Origin: Gemmobacter megaterium
GTDB lineage: Bacteria > Pseudomonadota > Alphaproteobacteria > Rhodobacterales > Rhodobacteraceae
Direction: 5' to 3'
DNA: 64,000 nt
NCBI RefSeq assembly: GCF_900156815.1
Contig: NZ_FTOT01000006.1
Span: 62,001 to 126,000 of the forward strand
The position numbers and the translations under genes are program-made. This document shows positions 1 through 8,371 of this stretch, one piece after another; position 1 is the stretch's first letter, and each line of letters begins with the position of its first letter. The notes beneath the pieces were generated by a model. The model was not told where the DNA came from and ran no database searches. It saw nothing but the letters and a program-made list of their open reading frames with translations.

Positions 1-1074
1 GATCTGTTCGAGGCACTGGAACGTTGGATGACCCGTGTTCCCGGTGGGCTGGTGGTGTCGAACCTGGGTGCCTGCGCACTGTTTTCGGCGATGTCCGGGT
101 CCAGCCCGGCGACCTGCGCCGCCATCGGCAAGATGGGCATCCCTGAAATGCAAAAGCGCGGCTACCCCGATACCGTGGCGGCCGGCTCTATCGCGGCGGG
201 GGGCACGCTGGGCATTCTGATTCCGCCGTCGGTGACGATGATCGTCTATGGCATTGCCACCGAAACCTCGATCGGGCGGCTGTTCCTTGCGGGGATCGTG
301 CCGGGGGTCATGCTGACGCTGCTGTTCATGGCCTGGGCGATCTTTGCCACCTGGCGTTCGGGCAATGCGATGGTCCTGGCGTCGCGGCATTATTCCATCC
401 GCGAACGGCTGGAGATCCTGCCGCGCGTGGTGCCGTTCCTGCTGGTGATCGTTGGTGTGCTGTATTCCATGTATGGCGGCATCGCCACCACATCGGAGAC
501 AGCGGCGGTCGGTGCGCTGCTATGCCTTGGCATGGCCATCGTGATCTATCGGATGTGGAGCCCGGTCGCCATCTGGGGCGTATTGCGCGACAGCACCAAG
601 GAAAGCGTGATGATCCTGTTCATCATGGCGGCTGCCGGGGTGTTTGCCTACATGATGTCGTCGCTGTTCATCACCCAGTCCATCGCGCAATGGATTGCGG
701 GCCTGGAGGTGAACCGCTGGGTTCTGATGATCCTGATCAACATCTTCCTGCTGGTGGCCGGGTTCTTTCTGCCGCCGGTGGCCGTGATCCTGATGACGGC
801 GCCGATCCTGATGCCCATTCTGGATGCGGCGGATTTCGATCCCTACTGGTTTGCGGTGATCCTGACGATCAACATGGAAATCGGCTTGATCACGCCGCCG
901 GTGGGCCTCAACCTGTTCGTGATCAACTCCATCGCACCGAAGATTCCGCTCAAGACCATCCTGTGGGGGTCGGCACCGTTTGTTGGCTGCATGTTCCTGG
1001 CCATCTTCCTGCTGTGTCTGTTTCCCGGCCTTGCAACCTGGCTTCCCGACGTCGTGATGGGCCCCAGCCTGTAG
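1..1074 (+). CDS. TRAP transporter large permease (DctM family), 5' truncated
   Basis: The reading frame is open from base 1, so the gene starts upstream of the window; about 357 C-terminal residues remain of the usual 425-450. The protein is very hydrophobic with repeated membrane segments. It carries DctM signatures: SGSSPATCAAIGKMGIPEM, the glycine-rich AGGTLGILIPPS loop, and a second half ending in an ITPPVGLNLFVI loop. In the family this is the 12-TM subunit that drives sodium-coupled substrate uptake with a DctP binding protein and DctQ small subunit, both presumably encoded to the left. It is followed 10 bp later by malonyl-CoA decarboxylase and then malonyl-CoA synthetase, so malonate is the likely substrate, as in the TRAP-type MatPQM system of Sinorhizobium. 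Family assignment is secure; the substrate is inferred from context. Confidence 0.93.
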   Translation, partial: DLFEALERWMTRVPGGLVVSNLGACALFSAMSGSSPATCAAIGKMGIPEMQKRGYPDTVAAGSIAAGGTLGILIPPSVTMIVYGIATETSIGRLFLAGIVPGVMLTLLFMAWAIFATWRSGNAMVLASRHYSIRERLEILPRVVPFLLVIVGVLYSMYGGIATTSETAAVGALLCLGMAIVIYRMWSPVAIWGVLRDSTKESVMILFIMAAAGVFAYMMSSLFITQSIAQWIAGLEVNRWVLMILINIFLLVAGFFLPPVAVILMTAPILMPILDAADFDPYWFAVILTINMEIGLITPPVGLNLFVINSIAPKIPLKTILWGSAPFVGCMFLAIFLLCLFPGLATWLPDVVMGPSL

Positions 1075-1084
1075 AGGACAAGAC

Positions 1085-2389
1085 ATGAGCCGCATCGCCT
1101 ATTTCGCCGATCTGATGACAACCCTGTTCGAGCGTCGTCCGGGCAAGCCGGATGTCGCCAGCCGGGCGCCAATTGCCGAACTGTGCGCCGCGCTGCTGTC
1201 GTCGCGGGGCGAAGTCTCGGGTGCGCGGCTGGCGCGGGATATTCTGGCGCATTACGCCCGCCTTGATGCGGAGGGGCGTCGCGCCTTCTTTGCCTATCTG
1301 GCCGCCGATCTTGATCTGGACCCTGATCGGCTGACCGAGGCCGCTGCGGCCTACAAGGCCAAGCGGGACGCGCGCACCCTTGCGAAGCTGACGCGCGAGG
1401 CAGAGCCGCGGCGACAGGAACTGTTCCGGCGGCTCAACCAGGCGCCGGGCGCCACGGGCGAGTTGGTGAGGATGCGGCTGGATCTGCTGAACCTGCTGCC
1501 CGAGGCGCCCGAGCTGGGCGTGATCGACCCGGATTTCCAGCATCTGTTCGCCAGCTGGTTCAACCGCGGCTTTCTGGTGTTGCGGCACATCGACTGGCGG
1601 ACACCGGCCAATATCCTGGAAAAGATCATCGAATACGAGGCAGTCCATGCCATCAACGACTGGGACGATCTGCAACGCCGCCTGCGGCCGAACGACCGGC
1701 GCTGCTTTGCGTTCTTTCACCCCGCGATGCCGGAGGAACCGCTGATCTTTGTCGAGGTGGCGTTGACAAAGGGGGTTCCCGGTTCAGTCCAGACCCTGCT
1801 TGCCGAAGGGCGGACCCCGTTGGCCGATGGCGAGTTCGACACGGCGGTGTTCTATTCCATCTCCAACTGTCAGGAAGGGCTGCGTGGCATTTCCTTTGGC
1901 AATTCGCTGATCAAGCAGGTCGTCGAGGAGGTGAGGGTCGATCTGCCGCAGGTCAGCCGCTATGTCACATTGTCGCCGGTGCCCACGCTGGCCCGGTGGC
2001 TGGAGAAGGTGGCACCGGAACGCCCCCCTGTCGCGCAGGTGCTGGAGGCTGCGGCCAAGGCGGACCCAAAGGCGATGGAACCGCACAAGGCCATTCTGCG
2101 GCGCCTGACGGCGGAATACCTGCTGCATGTCAAACGCGGTGACGGGATGCCGGCCGATCCGGTGGCGCGGTTTCATCTGGGCAACGGTGCCCTCTTGCAT
2201 GATGTCCATGCGCTGGCCGATACCTCGGCCAACGGGTTCCGCCAGTCCTGTACGGCGATGGTCAACTATCTGTATGACGTTGCCAAGGTTGAGCGGAACA
2301 ACGAGGCTTTTGTGACCGACCGTCAGGTCGCAGCGGCCAAGCAGGTGCTGGCCCTGGCCGATCAGGGCGAAACGACAGGAAAGAAGTGA
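1085..2389 (+). CDS. matA: malonyl-CoA decarboxylase
   Basis: 434 residues, the normal size for bacterial MCD. The enzyme decarboxylates malonyl-CoA to acetyl-CoA with a GNAT-like fold. The N-terminal helical part (about residues 1-170) is followed by the catalytic domain with the conserved segment SISNCQEGLRGISFGN (about 257-272), and by FHLGNGALLHDVHALAD starting near residue 363, whose His364 corresponds to the catalytic histidine of the family. The C-terminal FRQSCTAMVNYLYD block is also typical. The start ATG at 1085 has GAGGACAAG just upstream. It overlaps matB by 4 bp (ATGA at 2386), indicating translational coupling. Together with matB it converts imported malonate into acetyl-CoA. 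No GntR-type MatR regulator is visible in the window. Confidence 0.95.
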   Translation: MSRIAYFADLMTTLFERRPGKPDVASRAPIAELCAALLSSRGEVSGARLARDILAHYARLDAEGRRAFFAYLAADLDLDPDRLTEAAAAYKAKRDARTLAKLTREAEPRRQELFRRLNQAPGATGELVRMRLDLLNLLPEAPELGVIDPDFQHLFASWFNRGFLVLRHIDWRTPANILEKIIEYEAVHAINDWDDLQRRLRPNDRRCFAFFHPAMPEEPLIFVEVALTKGVPGSVQTLLAEGRTPLADGEFDTAVFYSISNCQEGLRGISFGNSLIKQVVEEVRVDLPQVSRYVTLSPVPTLARWLEKVAPERPPVAQVLEAAAKADPKAMEPHKAILRRLTAEYLLHVKRGDGMPADPVARFHLGNGALLHDVHALADTSANGFRQSCTAMVNYLYDVAKVERNNEAFVTDRQVAAAKQVLALADQGETTGKK

Positions 2390-3900
2390 TGACCAACCCG
2401 CTGTATGATGCCCTTGTCGCCCCGCTGGCTGCGCGCAATACCCCGGTTCTGACCGATGCCGCAGGTCGCACCCTGTCAGGGACTGAACTGCATGACATGG
2501 CACTGGCGCTGGCTACGGCGCTGACCGGGCTGGGGTTGCAGCCCGGCGACCGGATGGCGGTGCAGATCGACAAATCCCCTCGTGCCCTGGCGCTGTATCT
2601 GGCCGCGCTTGCCTCGGGCGTAGTGTTCCTGCCGTTGAACACGGCCTATACTGCGGATGAGGTGGAGTATTTCGTATCGAATGCCGGTGCCGCGTTGCTG
2701 GTGGGCAGCCCGACCAGGGCAGACAGTCTGCGCGCGGTGGCGACGCGCCACGGCGCAAGGTTCGAGACGATGGACGCGGCCGGCGATGGCTCCTTGACCG
2801 ATCTGGCAGGCAAGGCGCCTGCGGGCTTTGTCCCGGTGGATCGTGGGCCGGAGGATCTGGCGGCGATCCTCTATACCTCGGGCACCACGGGCCGGTCCAA
2901 GGGCGCGATGCTCAGCCAGCGCAACCTGCTGTCCAATGCCGAAGTGCTGGTGGAGGAATGGCGGTTCACCGATACCGATGTGCTGCTGCACATGCTGCCA
3001 ATCTTTCATACCCATGGGCTGTTTGTGGCCACCAATGTTGTGCTGCTATCGGGCGGCAGCATGATTTTCCTGCCAGGGTTCAAGGCGGAACAGGCCATCG
3101 ACTGGCTGCCGAAGGCAACCACGATGATGGGTGTGCCCACCTTTTATACCCGCCTTCTGGACGATCCGCGCTTTACCGGCGATCTGGTCGGGCACATGCG
3201 GCTGTTCACCTCGGGCTCGGCGCCCCTGCTCGCCGAAACCCATGTGCAGTTCGAAGAACGTACCGGCCACCGCATTCTTGAACGCTATGGCATGACCGAG
3301 ACGAATATGAACACCTCGAACCCCTATGACGGCGATCGCCGCGCGGGCACGGTGGGCTTGCCACTGCCGGGGGTCGAATTGAAGATCACCGATCCGGTCA
3401 CAGGCGCCACCCTGCCGCAAGGCGAACCGGGCATGATCGAGGTGCGCGGGGCGAATGTGTTCAAGGGCTACTGGCAGATGCCGGAAAAGACCAAAGAGGA
3501 ATTGCGGGACGACGGGTTCTTCATCACCGGCGACATCGGCGTTGTGGATGCCGATGGCTATGTGTCCATCGTTGGGCGCCAGAAGGATCTGATCATCACC
3601 GGGGGCTACAACGTGTACCCCAAGGAAATCGAGCTGATCCTGGACGAACAGCCCGGAGTGCTGGAAAGCGCGGTGGTGGGCGTGCCACATCCCGACTTTG
3701 GCGAGGCTGTGGTGGGCGTTCTGGTGGCGCAGCCGGGCCAGACCATCGACGTCGATGTGGTCAGGGCTGCAATGGGCCAGAGTCTGGCAAAGTTCAAGCA
3801 GCCCAAGCATATCGCCGTGGTGCAGGAACTGCCGCGCAACACCATGGGCAAGGTGCAGAAGAACCTGCTGCGCAAGGATCTGTCGGCGCTGTTCGCCTGA
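2386..3900 (+). CDS. matB: malonyl-CoA synthetase
   Basis: 504-residue ANL-superfamily acyl-CoA synthetase. It adenylates malonate and transfers it to CoA. Seen motifs: phosphate-binding YTSGTTGRSKGAM (about residues 163-175), LPIFHTHGLFVATN, which is typical of MatB, ERYGMTETNMNTSNP (about 298-312), the GDIG aspartate near 382, and the catalytic lysine in NTMGKVQKN near 488. The ATG overlaps the end of matA. The frame ends 14 bp before the convergent wzz-type gene, with a hairpin spanning the junction. Malonyl-CoA produced here could also feed the polyketide synthase 6 kb away, but that is only a proximity argument, since matA in the same operon destroys malonyl-CoA. Confidence 0.95.
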   Translation: MMTNPLYDALVAPLAARNTPVLTDAAGRTLSGTELHDMALALATALTGLGLQPGDRMAVQIDKSPRALALYLAALASGVVFLPLNTAYTADEVEYFVSNAGAALLVGSPTRADSLRAVATRHGARFETMDAAGDGSLTDLAGKAPAGFVPVDRGPEDLAAILYTSGTTGRSKGAMLSQRNLLSNAEVLVEEWRFTDTDVLLHMLPIFHTHGLFVATNVVLLSGGSMIFLPGFKAEQAIDWLPKATTMMGVPTFYTRLLDDPRFTGDLVGHMRLFTSGSAPLLAETHVQFEERTGHRILERYGMTETNMNTSNPYDGDRRAGTVGLPLPGVELKITDPVTGATLPQGEPGMIEVRGANVFKGYWQMPEKTKEELRDDGFFITGDIGVVDADGYVSIVGRQKDLIITGGYNVYPKEIELILDEQPGVLESAVVGVPHPDFGEAVVGVLVAQPGQTIDVDVVRAAMGQSLAKFKQPKHIAVVQELPRNTMGKVQKNLLRKDLSALFA

Positions 3901-3908
3901 ACTGCCGC

Positions 3909-3934
3909 GCCCCTCAGGCCCTTGGCCGAGGGGC
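3909..3934. terminator. bidirectional hairpin between matB and wzz-like gene
   Basis: Arms GCCCCTC (3909-3915) and GAGGGGC (3928-3934) enclose an inner GGCC/GGCC stem with loop CTT. The structure lies just after the matB stop and overlaps the last codons of the convergent gene, so it can serve both transcripts. There is no clear T-tract. Confidence 0.5.
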
Positions 3935-5260
3935 TCCGCTGCGCATCTGGAACACGCCTGCGGCCTTCATCGCCAGGGCCGCCCCCCCGGCGACCAGACC
4001 TGCACCAAGCGCCGCGAGGATCCGCCGCAGGATTCCCTTGCGGCGGCTGCGGGGGCGCGGCAGCACGGGCAGCGCGATCACGGGCCGCAAGTCCAGCGCC
4101 CGTTCCATCTGACGGGCCGACCGCAGGACCGGGTTGCGCAGCTCCAGCACCAGCGCCAGACCCATGGCCACCATCACACTCCCGAACACACCGAACACCA
4201 TCACCTTGCGCCGGGCCGATGCGACGGGATAGTCGGGCGGCAACGCGGCCTCAAGCAGTTCGAACCGCTCAGTCTGGCGTTCGCTGTCCAGACGCTGGCT
4301 TGTCTCTGCCTCTGCGCGGCGGCGGGTGATGACCGAATACTGGTCCTGAAGCTGCTGGAGCCGGCGGGAAAAGGTGCCCAACTGGGTTTCCACCATCGGG
4401 GCGAGATTCACGGCGTCCTGAATCTCTGCCCTGCGGCCGAGCGTGGCCTGGCGCTGGGTGTCCAGACCGGCGATCTGCGCTTCGAGTATTGCGATCTGGC
4501 GCTGCTCGATGGTTCTGGGCGTGCCACGCATGGTCAGGGTCGCCAACTCCTGATTCAATGTCAGCCGTTGCAGATCAAGATCGCGCAGCGTCGTGTCAAG
4601 CCGCCCGATTTCCTCGCGCCGTGCCTGCATCCCGTCGGGCAGCGCATCGACATTGGCGTTCTTGAACGCTGTTATCTCTGCCTCCAACGCGGCGATCGCC
4701 AGCCCGAGCCGGTCTTCCTCGGCCTCGTAGAACTCCAGGGTTTCGCGCACCCGTTCGGATTGCTTTTGCGCGGTCAGATTCAGCACCCGAGCCGCCAGAT
4801 CATTCGCCACGCTGGCGGCCTTGTCAGGGCTTCCCAGTTGCACGACGATGACCAGGGCGGATACCGGCTGTTCACCGCCGAAGGGGTTTTGCCCGGCCCG
4901 TACGGTTTCGATGCGGATGGACCGGCGCAGGGCGATGACCTTTTCTGTCGCCGTCATGGCGATCTGGTCGCGGAACAGACCGTGCTTTTCGACCATTTCC
5001 AACATGCTGTCCCGGCTGGTCAGATCCTGTTCCAGAAGCTGCAATCGTTGGGACGAACGTGAAACTGCCTCGCCCATGGCGGTTTCGGTTGCCACGCGCG
5101 GGAGTTCGACCTGAAGCACCGCAGCGGTTTCATAGACATGGGGCATCCGCAAAACCGCGAACAACGTGGCCAGACTGCCCAGAAGCACGATGAGCACAAT
5201 TGAAAGAAAGCGCCGGCGGACAAGGGCGATCACGTCGGCGAGCGTCTGGATGTTGCCCAT
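3914..5260 (-). CDS. Wzz/GumC-type polysaccharide co-polymerase (chain-length determinant)
   Basis: 448 residues. An N-terminal cytosolic stub is followed by a transmembrane segment at about 19-37 and a large periplasmic part rich in Glu/Arg/Leu heptads (about 150-330, coiled coil). A second membrane segment lies near 345-367, followed by a proline-rich RPVIALPVLPRPR stretch and a third hydrophobic segment near 412-435. Wzz proteins set the chain length of polysaccharide made by Wzy polymerases and partner a cytoplasmic BY-kinase. Here the kinase-like partner is the separate upstream gene (stop one base before this ATG), so the pair is split rather than fused as in Wzc/ExoP. The extra third hydrophobic segment and basic tail differ from the simplest Wzz. 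The exact polymer is unknown. Confidence 0.88.
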   Translation of the reverse strand: MGNIQTLADVIALVRRRFLSIVLIVLLGSLATLFAVLRMPHVYETAAVLQVELPRVATETAMGEAVSRSSQRLQLLEQDLTSRDSMLEMVEKHGLFRDQIAMTATEKVIALRRSIRIETVRAGQNPFGGEQPVSALVIVVQLGSPDKAASVANDLAARVLNLTAQKQSERVRETLEFYEAEEDRLGLAIAALEAEITAFKNANVDALPDGMQARREEIGRLDTTLRDLDLQRLTLNQELATLTMRGTPRTIEQRQIAILEAQIAGLDTQRQATLGRRAEIQDAVNLAPMVETQLGTFSRRLQQLQDQYSVITRRRAEAETSQRLDSERQTERFELLEAALPPDYPVASARRKVMVFGVFGSVMVAMGLALVLELRNPVLRSARQMERALDLRPVIALPVLPRPRSRRKGILRRILAALGAGLVAGGAALAMKAAGVFQMRSGAPRPRA

Positions 5261-5261
5261 G

Positions 5262-6179
5262 TCAGCGTCTCCGTTTGCCGGTCGCGGCGGGGCTGTCCTC
5301 GGCCCTGTTCAGGACAACGCCAATGATATGGGTCCGATCCTTCAGCAGGCGCTCGCAGTCGCGCATCTGGTCGGCGGTGGTCCGGGTGCCATCGGCCACC
5401 AGCAGGATGCCATCGACCTCTGGCAGAAAGGCCAGAACGTCATCGGACTCCAGCACCGGCGGAAGATCATAGATGGTGACATCGGGCGACAGATCTTCCA
5501 TCGCTGCTTCCAGGGCGTCAGCGGTTTCGGGTTCTTGCAGCAGTTCGGAACTGTCTTGCTCTGGCCGGCCGTTCAGCCCCAGGGCCAGGGTGCGACCTAT
5601 GCGGCAGAAATGTGCCTCGATGGGTTGTTCGCCGGTAAGGATCTCGCGCAGCGGGCCGGGGTCGGGGTGGCCGAACATGGCAGCGAGCGCGGGCTGGCGA
5701 AGGTCAAGGTCGATCAGCACAGTGCGACCGGACGGTCGCCGTGCCAGCGCAAGCGCAAGATTGGCCGCGACCGTGCTTGCCCCGCACCCACGCGTGGGCG
5801 CCGCCACGGCAACCCGTGTCCAGCCGCGCTCTTGCATGGCTTGCAGAAGGCGCGTGCGCAGATGGTCATACAGCAGCCCGACCGGATCCTCACGATGGGA
5901 AATGATCAGGTGGTTGGTCAGCGCCTGCGCCGCGTCCAGTCGCAGGATGGGCAGGTCGGACCACAGGCGATCGGGATCATGCCGCGCAGGCAGAAGGGCG
6001 TCCCGCAGATCGTCATCATGGAGCGGCGGCAGCACGGTCGGATCCGTGCGCCTGTGGCCAAAGACCGAAACCGCCCGTCCGGCAAGGCGGTGGCCCGAAC
6101 GGGGATCCTTGCTCATGTCCAGGCCATCGGATCTGTCTTTCTCGAACACGGTTTCCATCAACGAACCGGCTTTCGCCAT
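5262..6179 (-). CDS. CpsD/CapB-like P-loop protein with degenerate Walker A
   Basis: 305 residues related to the cytoplasmic BY-kinase half of Wzc/ExoP (MinD/ParA-like fold). Walker A region is APTRGCGASTVAANLALALA: the lysine expected after GxG is replaced by alanine (codon GCA, clear in the sequence). The Walker A' segment VLIDLDLRQPAL and the Walker B segment TIYDLPPVLESDDV are kept. No tyrosine cluster exists at the C-terminus, which ends in a basic RRR. It may therefore be an ATP-binding-impaired scaffold for the downstream Wzz partner rather than an active tyrosine kinase. The start ATG at 6179 is preceded by AAGGAAGG. It is the first gene of a two-gene leftward operon, divergent from the glycosyltransferase at 6452. 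Confidence 0.85.
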   Translation of the reverse strand: MAKAGSLMETVFEKDRSDGLDMSKDPRSGHRLAGRAVSVFGHRRTDPTVLPPLHDDDLRDALLPARHDPDRLWSDLPILRLDAAQALTNHLIISHREDPVGLLYDHLRTRLLQAMQERGWTRVAVAAPTRGCGASTVAANLALALARRPSGRTVLIDLDLRQPALAAMFGHPDPGPLREILTGEQPIEAHFCRIGRTLALGLNGRPEQDSSELLQEPETADALEAAMEDLSPDVTIYDLPPVLESDDVLAFLPEVDGILLVADGTRTTADQMRDCERLLKDRTHIIGVVLNRAEDSPAATGKRRR

Positions 6180-6451
6180 GGCAACGGACCTTCCTTTGGC
6201 GTCCGGCGGGCCGGATGCTGAACGGGCATATCCCGCCTTTCGGCAGGAAATTCATTGAATCCAAATGATTTTCAGGGGTCGCAGGATGCGCCCCCACTGT
6301 CTGCACGTGGATCCGGGCCCCCGCCCAGCACTCAGGATCTATCTGATTCGGCGTCCCATAAAAAGCCACCGATCTGGAAACGATCCGGTGCGATGGTCAA
6401 AAGGCGTTGAATGTCCTAGCGTTGTGCGGTGCGGGTCAGTCTGGGGGCAGC
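6180..6451. other. divergent intergenic region, no gene seen
   Basis: About 270 bp between the CpsD-like gene (leftward) and a glycosyltransferase (rightward). It should hold both promoters. I found no clear operator or RNA element; an AT-richer stretch lies around 6250-6275. Confidence 0.4.
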
Positions 6452-7420
6452 GTGGTGGCGACGGTCGATGCGGTGGTGATCGGGCGGAACGAAGGCACGC
6501 GATTGATCGCCTGTCTGGACTCATTGCAGGGACAGGTGCGGCGGGTGGTCTATGTGGATTCTGGATCCACCGATGGATCCGTGGCCGCAGCAACCGCCGC
6601 AGGCGCACAGGTCGCGCTGCTGGACACGACACATCCGTTCACGGCGGCGCGTGCGCGCAACGCCGGTTTCGATGCCTTGGCAGCCGATCCGCCGGAGTTT
6701 GTGCAGTTTCTGGACGGCGACTGTTCGATGGATCCGCGTTGGATCGAGGTTGCATTGCCCGTGATGCAGGGCCGGCCGGACCTTGCCGTCGTGTGCGGGC
6801 GGCGGCGAGAACGGTTCCCCGAAGCCTCCGTCTACAACCGTCTGGCCGATGCCGAATGGGATACGCCCGTCGGTGCGGCCAAGGCGTGCGGTGGGGATGC
6901 GCTGATGCGCTATGCCGCCTTGCGACAGGCAGGCGGTTATCGCGCTGATCTGATTGCGGGCGAGGAGCCGGAGTTGTGCCTGCGTCTTGCGCGTGCGGGT
7001 TGGGGAATTTGGCGTCTGGATGCAGAGATGACACTGCATGATGCGGCCATGACGCGGTTCTCCCAATGGTGGAACCGGGCGCGTCGGGCGGGATTTGCCT
7101 TTGCCGAAGGCGCTGCCCTGCACGGGCGCGGACCCGAACGCCACTGGGTTGCCGAAACGAGGCGTGCCATCCTGTGGGGGGCTGGGCTGCCCTTGACCAC
7201 GCTTCTGGGGGCGCTGCTGAGTCATCCGCTCTGGCTGGCGCTGTTGCTGGCCTGGCCGCTCCAGATGGTACGGCTGGCCCGTCGATGGGGCGGCGGGCGG
7301 GGGGCGTTGGAACGGGCGATGTTCACCGTGTTGGGCAAGCTGCCCGAGGCGCTGGGCGTGCTGGGTTACTGGTTCGGGCGGCTGAGCGGGCGGCGGCGCG
7401 GTCTGATCGAGTACAAATAG
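6452..7420 (+). CDS. glycosyltransferase family 2 with C-terminal membrane region
   Basis: About 322 residues from the GTG at 6452. An upstream in-frame ATG at 6407 would add 15 residues without family similarity, so I prefer a GTG because the GT2 core begins right after it (VDAVVIGRNEG). Nucleotide-binding signatures are VVYVDSGSTDGS and the metal-binding FLDGDCSMD. An acceptor region with GEEPELCLRLARAGW follows, and a hydrophobic segment WLALLLAWPLQMV near the C-terminus suggests membrane association. It likely transfers a sugar to a lipid-linked intermediate of the surface polysaccharide. Donor and linkage cannot be read from sequence. Confidence 0.88.
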   Translation: MVATVDAVVIGRNEGTRLIACLDSLQGQVRRVVYVDSGSTDGSVAAATAAGAQVALLDTTHPFTAARARNAGFDALAADPPEFVQFLDGDCSMDPRWIEVALPVMQGRPDLAVVCGRRRERFPEASVYNRLADAEWDTPVGAAKACGGDALMRYAALRQAGGYRADLIAGEEPELCLRLARAGWGIWRLDAEMTLHDAAMTRFSQWWNRARRAGFAFAEGAALHGRGPERHWVAETRRAILWGAGLPLTTLLGALLSHPLWLALLLAWPLQMVRLARRWGGGRGALERAMFTVLGKLPEALGVLGYWFGRLSGRRRGLIEYK

Positions 7421-7425
7421 ATCCG

Positions 7426-8220
7426 TCAGGCGCGTCGTTTCGCAAGCGCGCGCAGCGCCTCGCCCGGAAGAATTGCGGCGCAGGCAGCGTAGCGCGGCAA
7501 AAGGCGGCGGGGGCTGGACAGCATCCGCCAGGCCCACTCCATGGTGATCTCCCGTACCCAGGCCGGGGCCCGTACCTGCTGCCCCGCCAGAAAATCCAGC
7601 CCTGCCCCGACCGACACAAATCCGACCCCCGGCGCAATGGTGCGGCCGCGGGCGGCCAGCATCTCTTGCTTGGGCGCGCCCAGAGCCAGAAAGCACAAGC
7701 CGGCACCGCTGGCGGCAATGTCGGCCAGCAGCGCATCGGCCTGTGGTCCGGTGGGCGCGAACCCCATGGGTGGGGAAAGTTGTGCGACGATTTGCAGACC
7801 CGGTATCTCGCGGACAAGCGACCTTGCCGCGCCGTCCAGGGCGTCGGCCGTGCTGCCGACCAATGCAACCCTGGTGTCTGTTTCGGCCGCCAATCGCGCC
7901 AATGGCAGCACCAGATCAGAGCCGGGCACCAGATCGACTGGTCGCTCGGCCAGTTTTGACAGCCAGACAATGGGGTTGCCATCGGCCACGACCAGATCAT
8001 GTGCAGCATAGGCCAGCCGAAAGGCCGGGTCGCGTTGCAGCTTGACCAGATGGTCCAGATTGATCGTTGCCAGCGCAAATCCCTGACGGGCCGCGAGCCT
8101 GCGGGTCACGCTGTCGACCAGGGTGGCGCGATCGGGCACGTTGACCTGGATCGTCGTGGTATTGCCGAAACGAAACTCCACCGCGTCACCCTTCGCTGGC
8201 CCTGCGCCTTTGCCTGCCAT
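7426..8220 (-). CDS. WecB/TagA/CpsF family glycosyltransferase (GT26)
   Basis: 264 residues from the ATG at 8220, preceded by AAGG; a longer frame to 8379 adds only unrelated residues. GT26 hallmarks are TINLDHLVKL, DLVVADGNPIVWLSKL, DLVPGSDLVLPL, LGAPKQEMLAARG and VGAGLDFLAGQQVRAP. The C-terminal WAWRMLSSPRRLLPRYA amphipathic/basic tail is the membrane-tethering appendage of the family. These enzymes transfer GlcNAc, ManNAc, ManNAcA or glucuronate to undecaprenyl-linked sugar early in glycan assembly. The gene converges on the preceding GT2 and is divergent from the O-antigen-ligase-like gene. Confidence 0.92.
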   Translation of the reverse strand: MAGKGAGPAKGDAVEFRFGNTTTIQVNVPDRATLVDSVTRRLAARQGFALATINLDHLVKLQRDPAFRLAYAAHDLVVADGNPIVWLSKLAERPVDLVPGSDLVLPLARLAAETDTRVALVGSTADALDGAARSLVREIPGLQIVAQLSPPMGFAPTGPQADALLADIAASGAGLCFLALGAPKQEMLAARGRTIAPGVGFVSVGAGLDFLAGQQVRAPAWVREITMEWAWRMLSSPRRLLPRYAACAAILPGEALRALAKRRA

Positions 8221-8371
8221 GCCAGATGCCTTGGGGCAACTGCGACGTGGCTCTGATCGTTTCCATAGGCCGACTTGACTGTTGCCGTCGTTGTACTGTG
8301 TGAAGTGGGCCGCAATGTGGCGGCACGGGTTCAGCCGTGGTATGAAGCAGGCTAGCCTAGCGAAGGGACCG

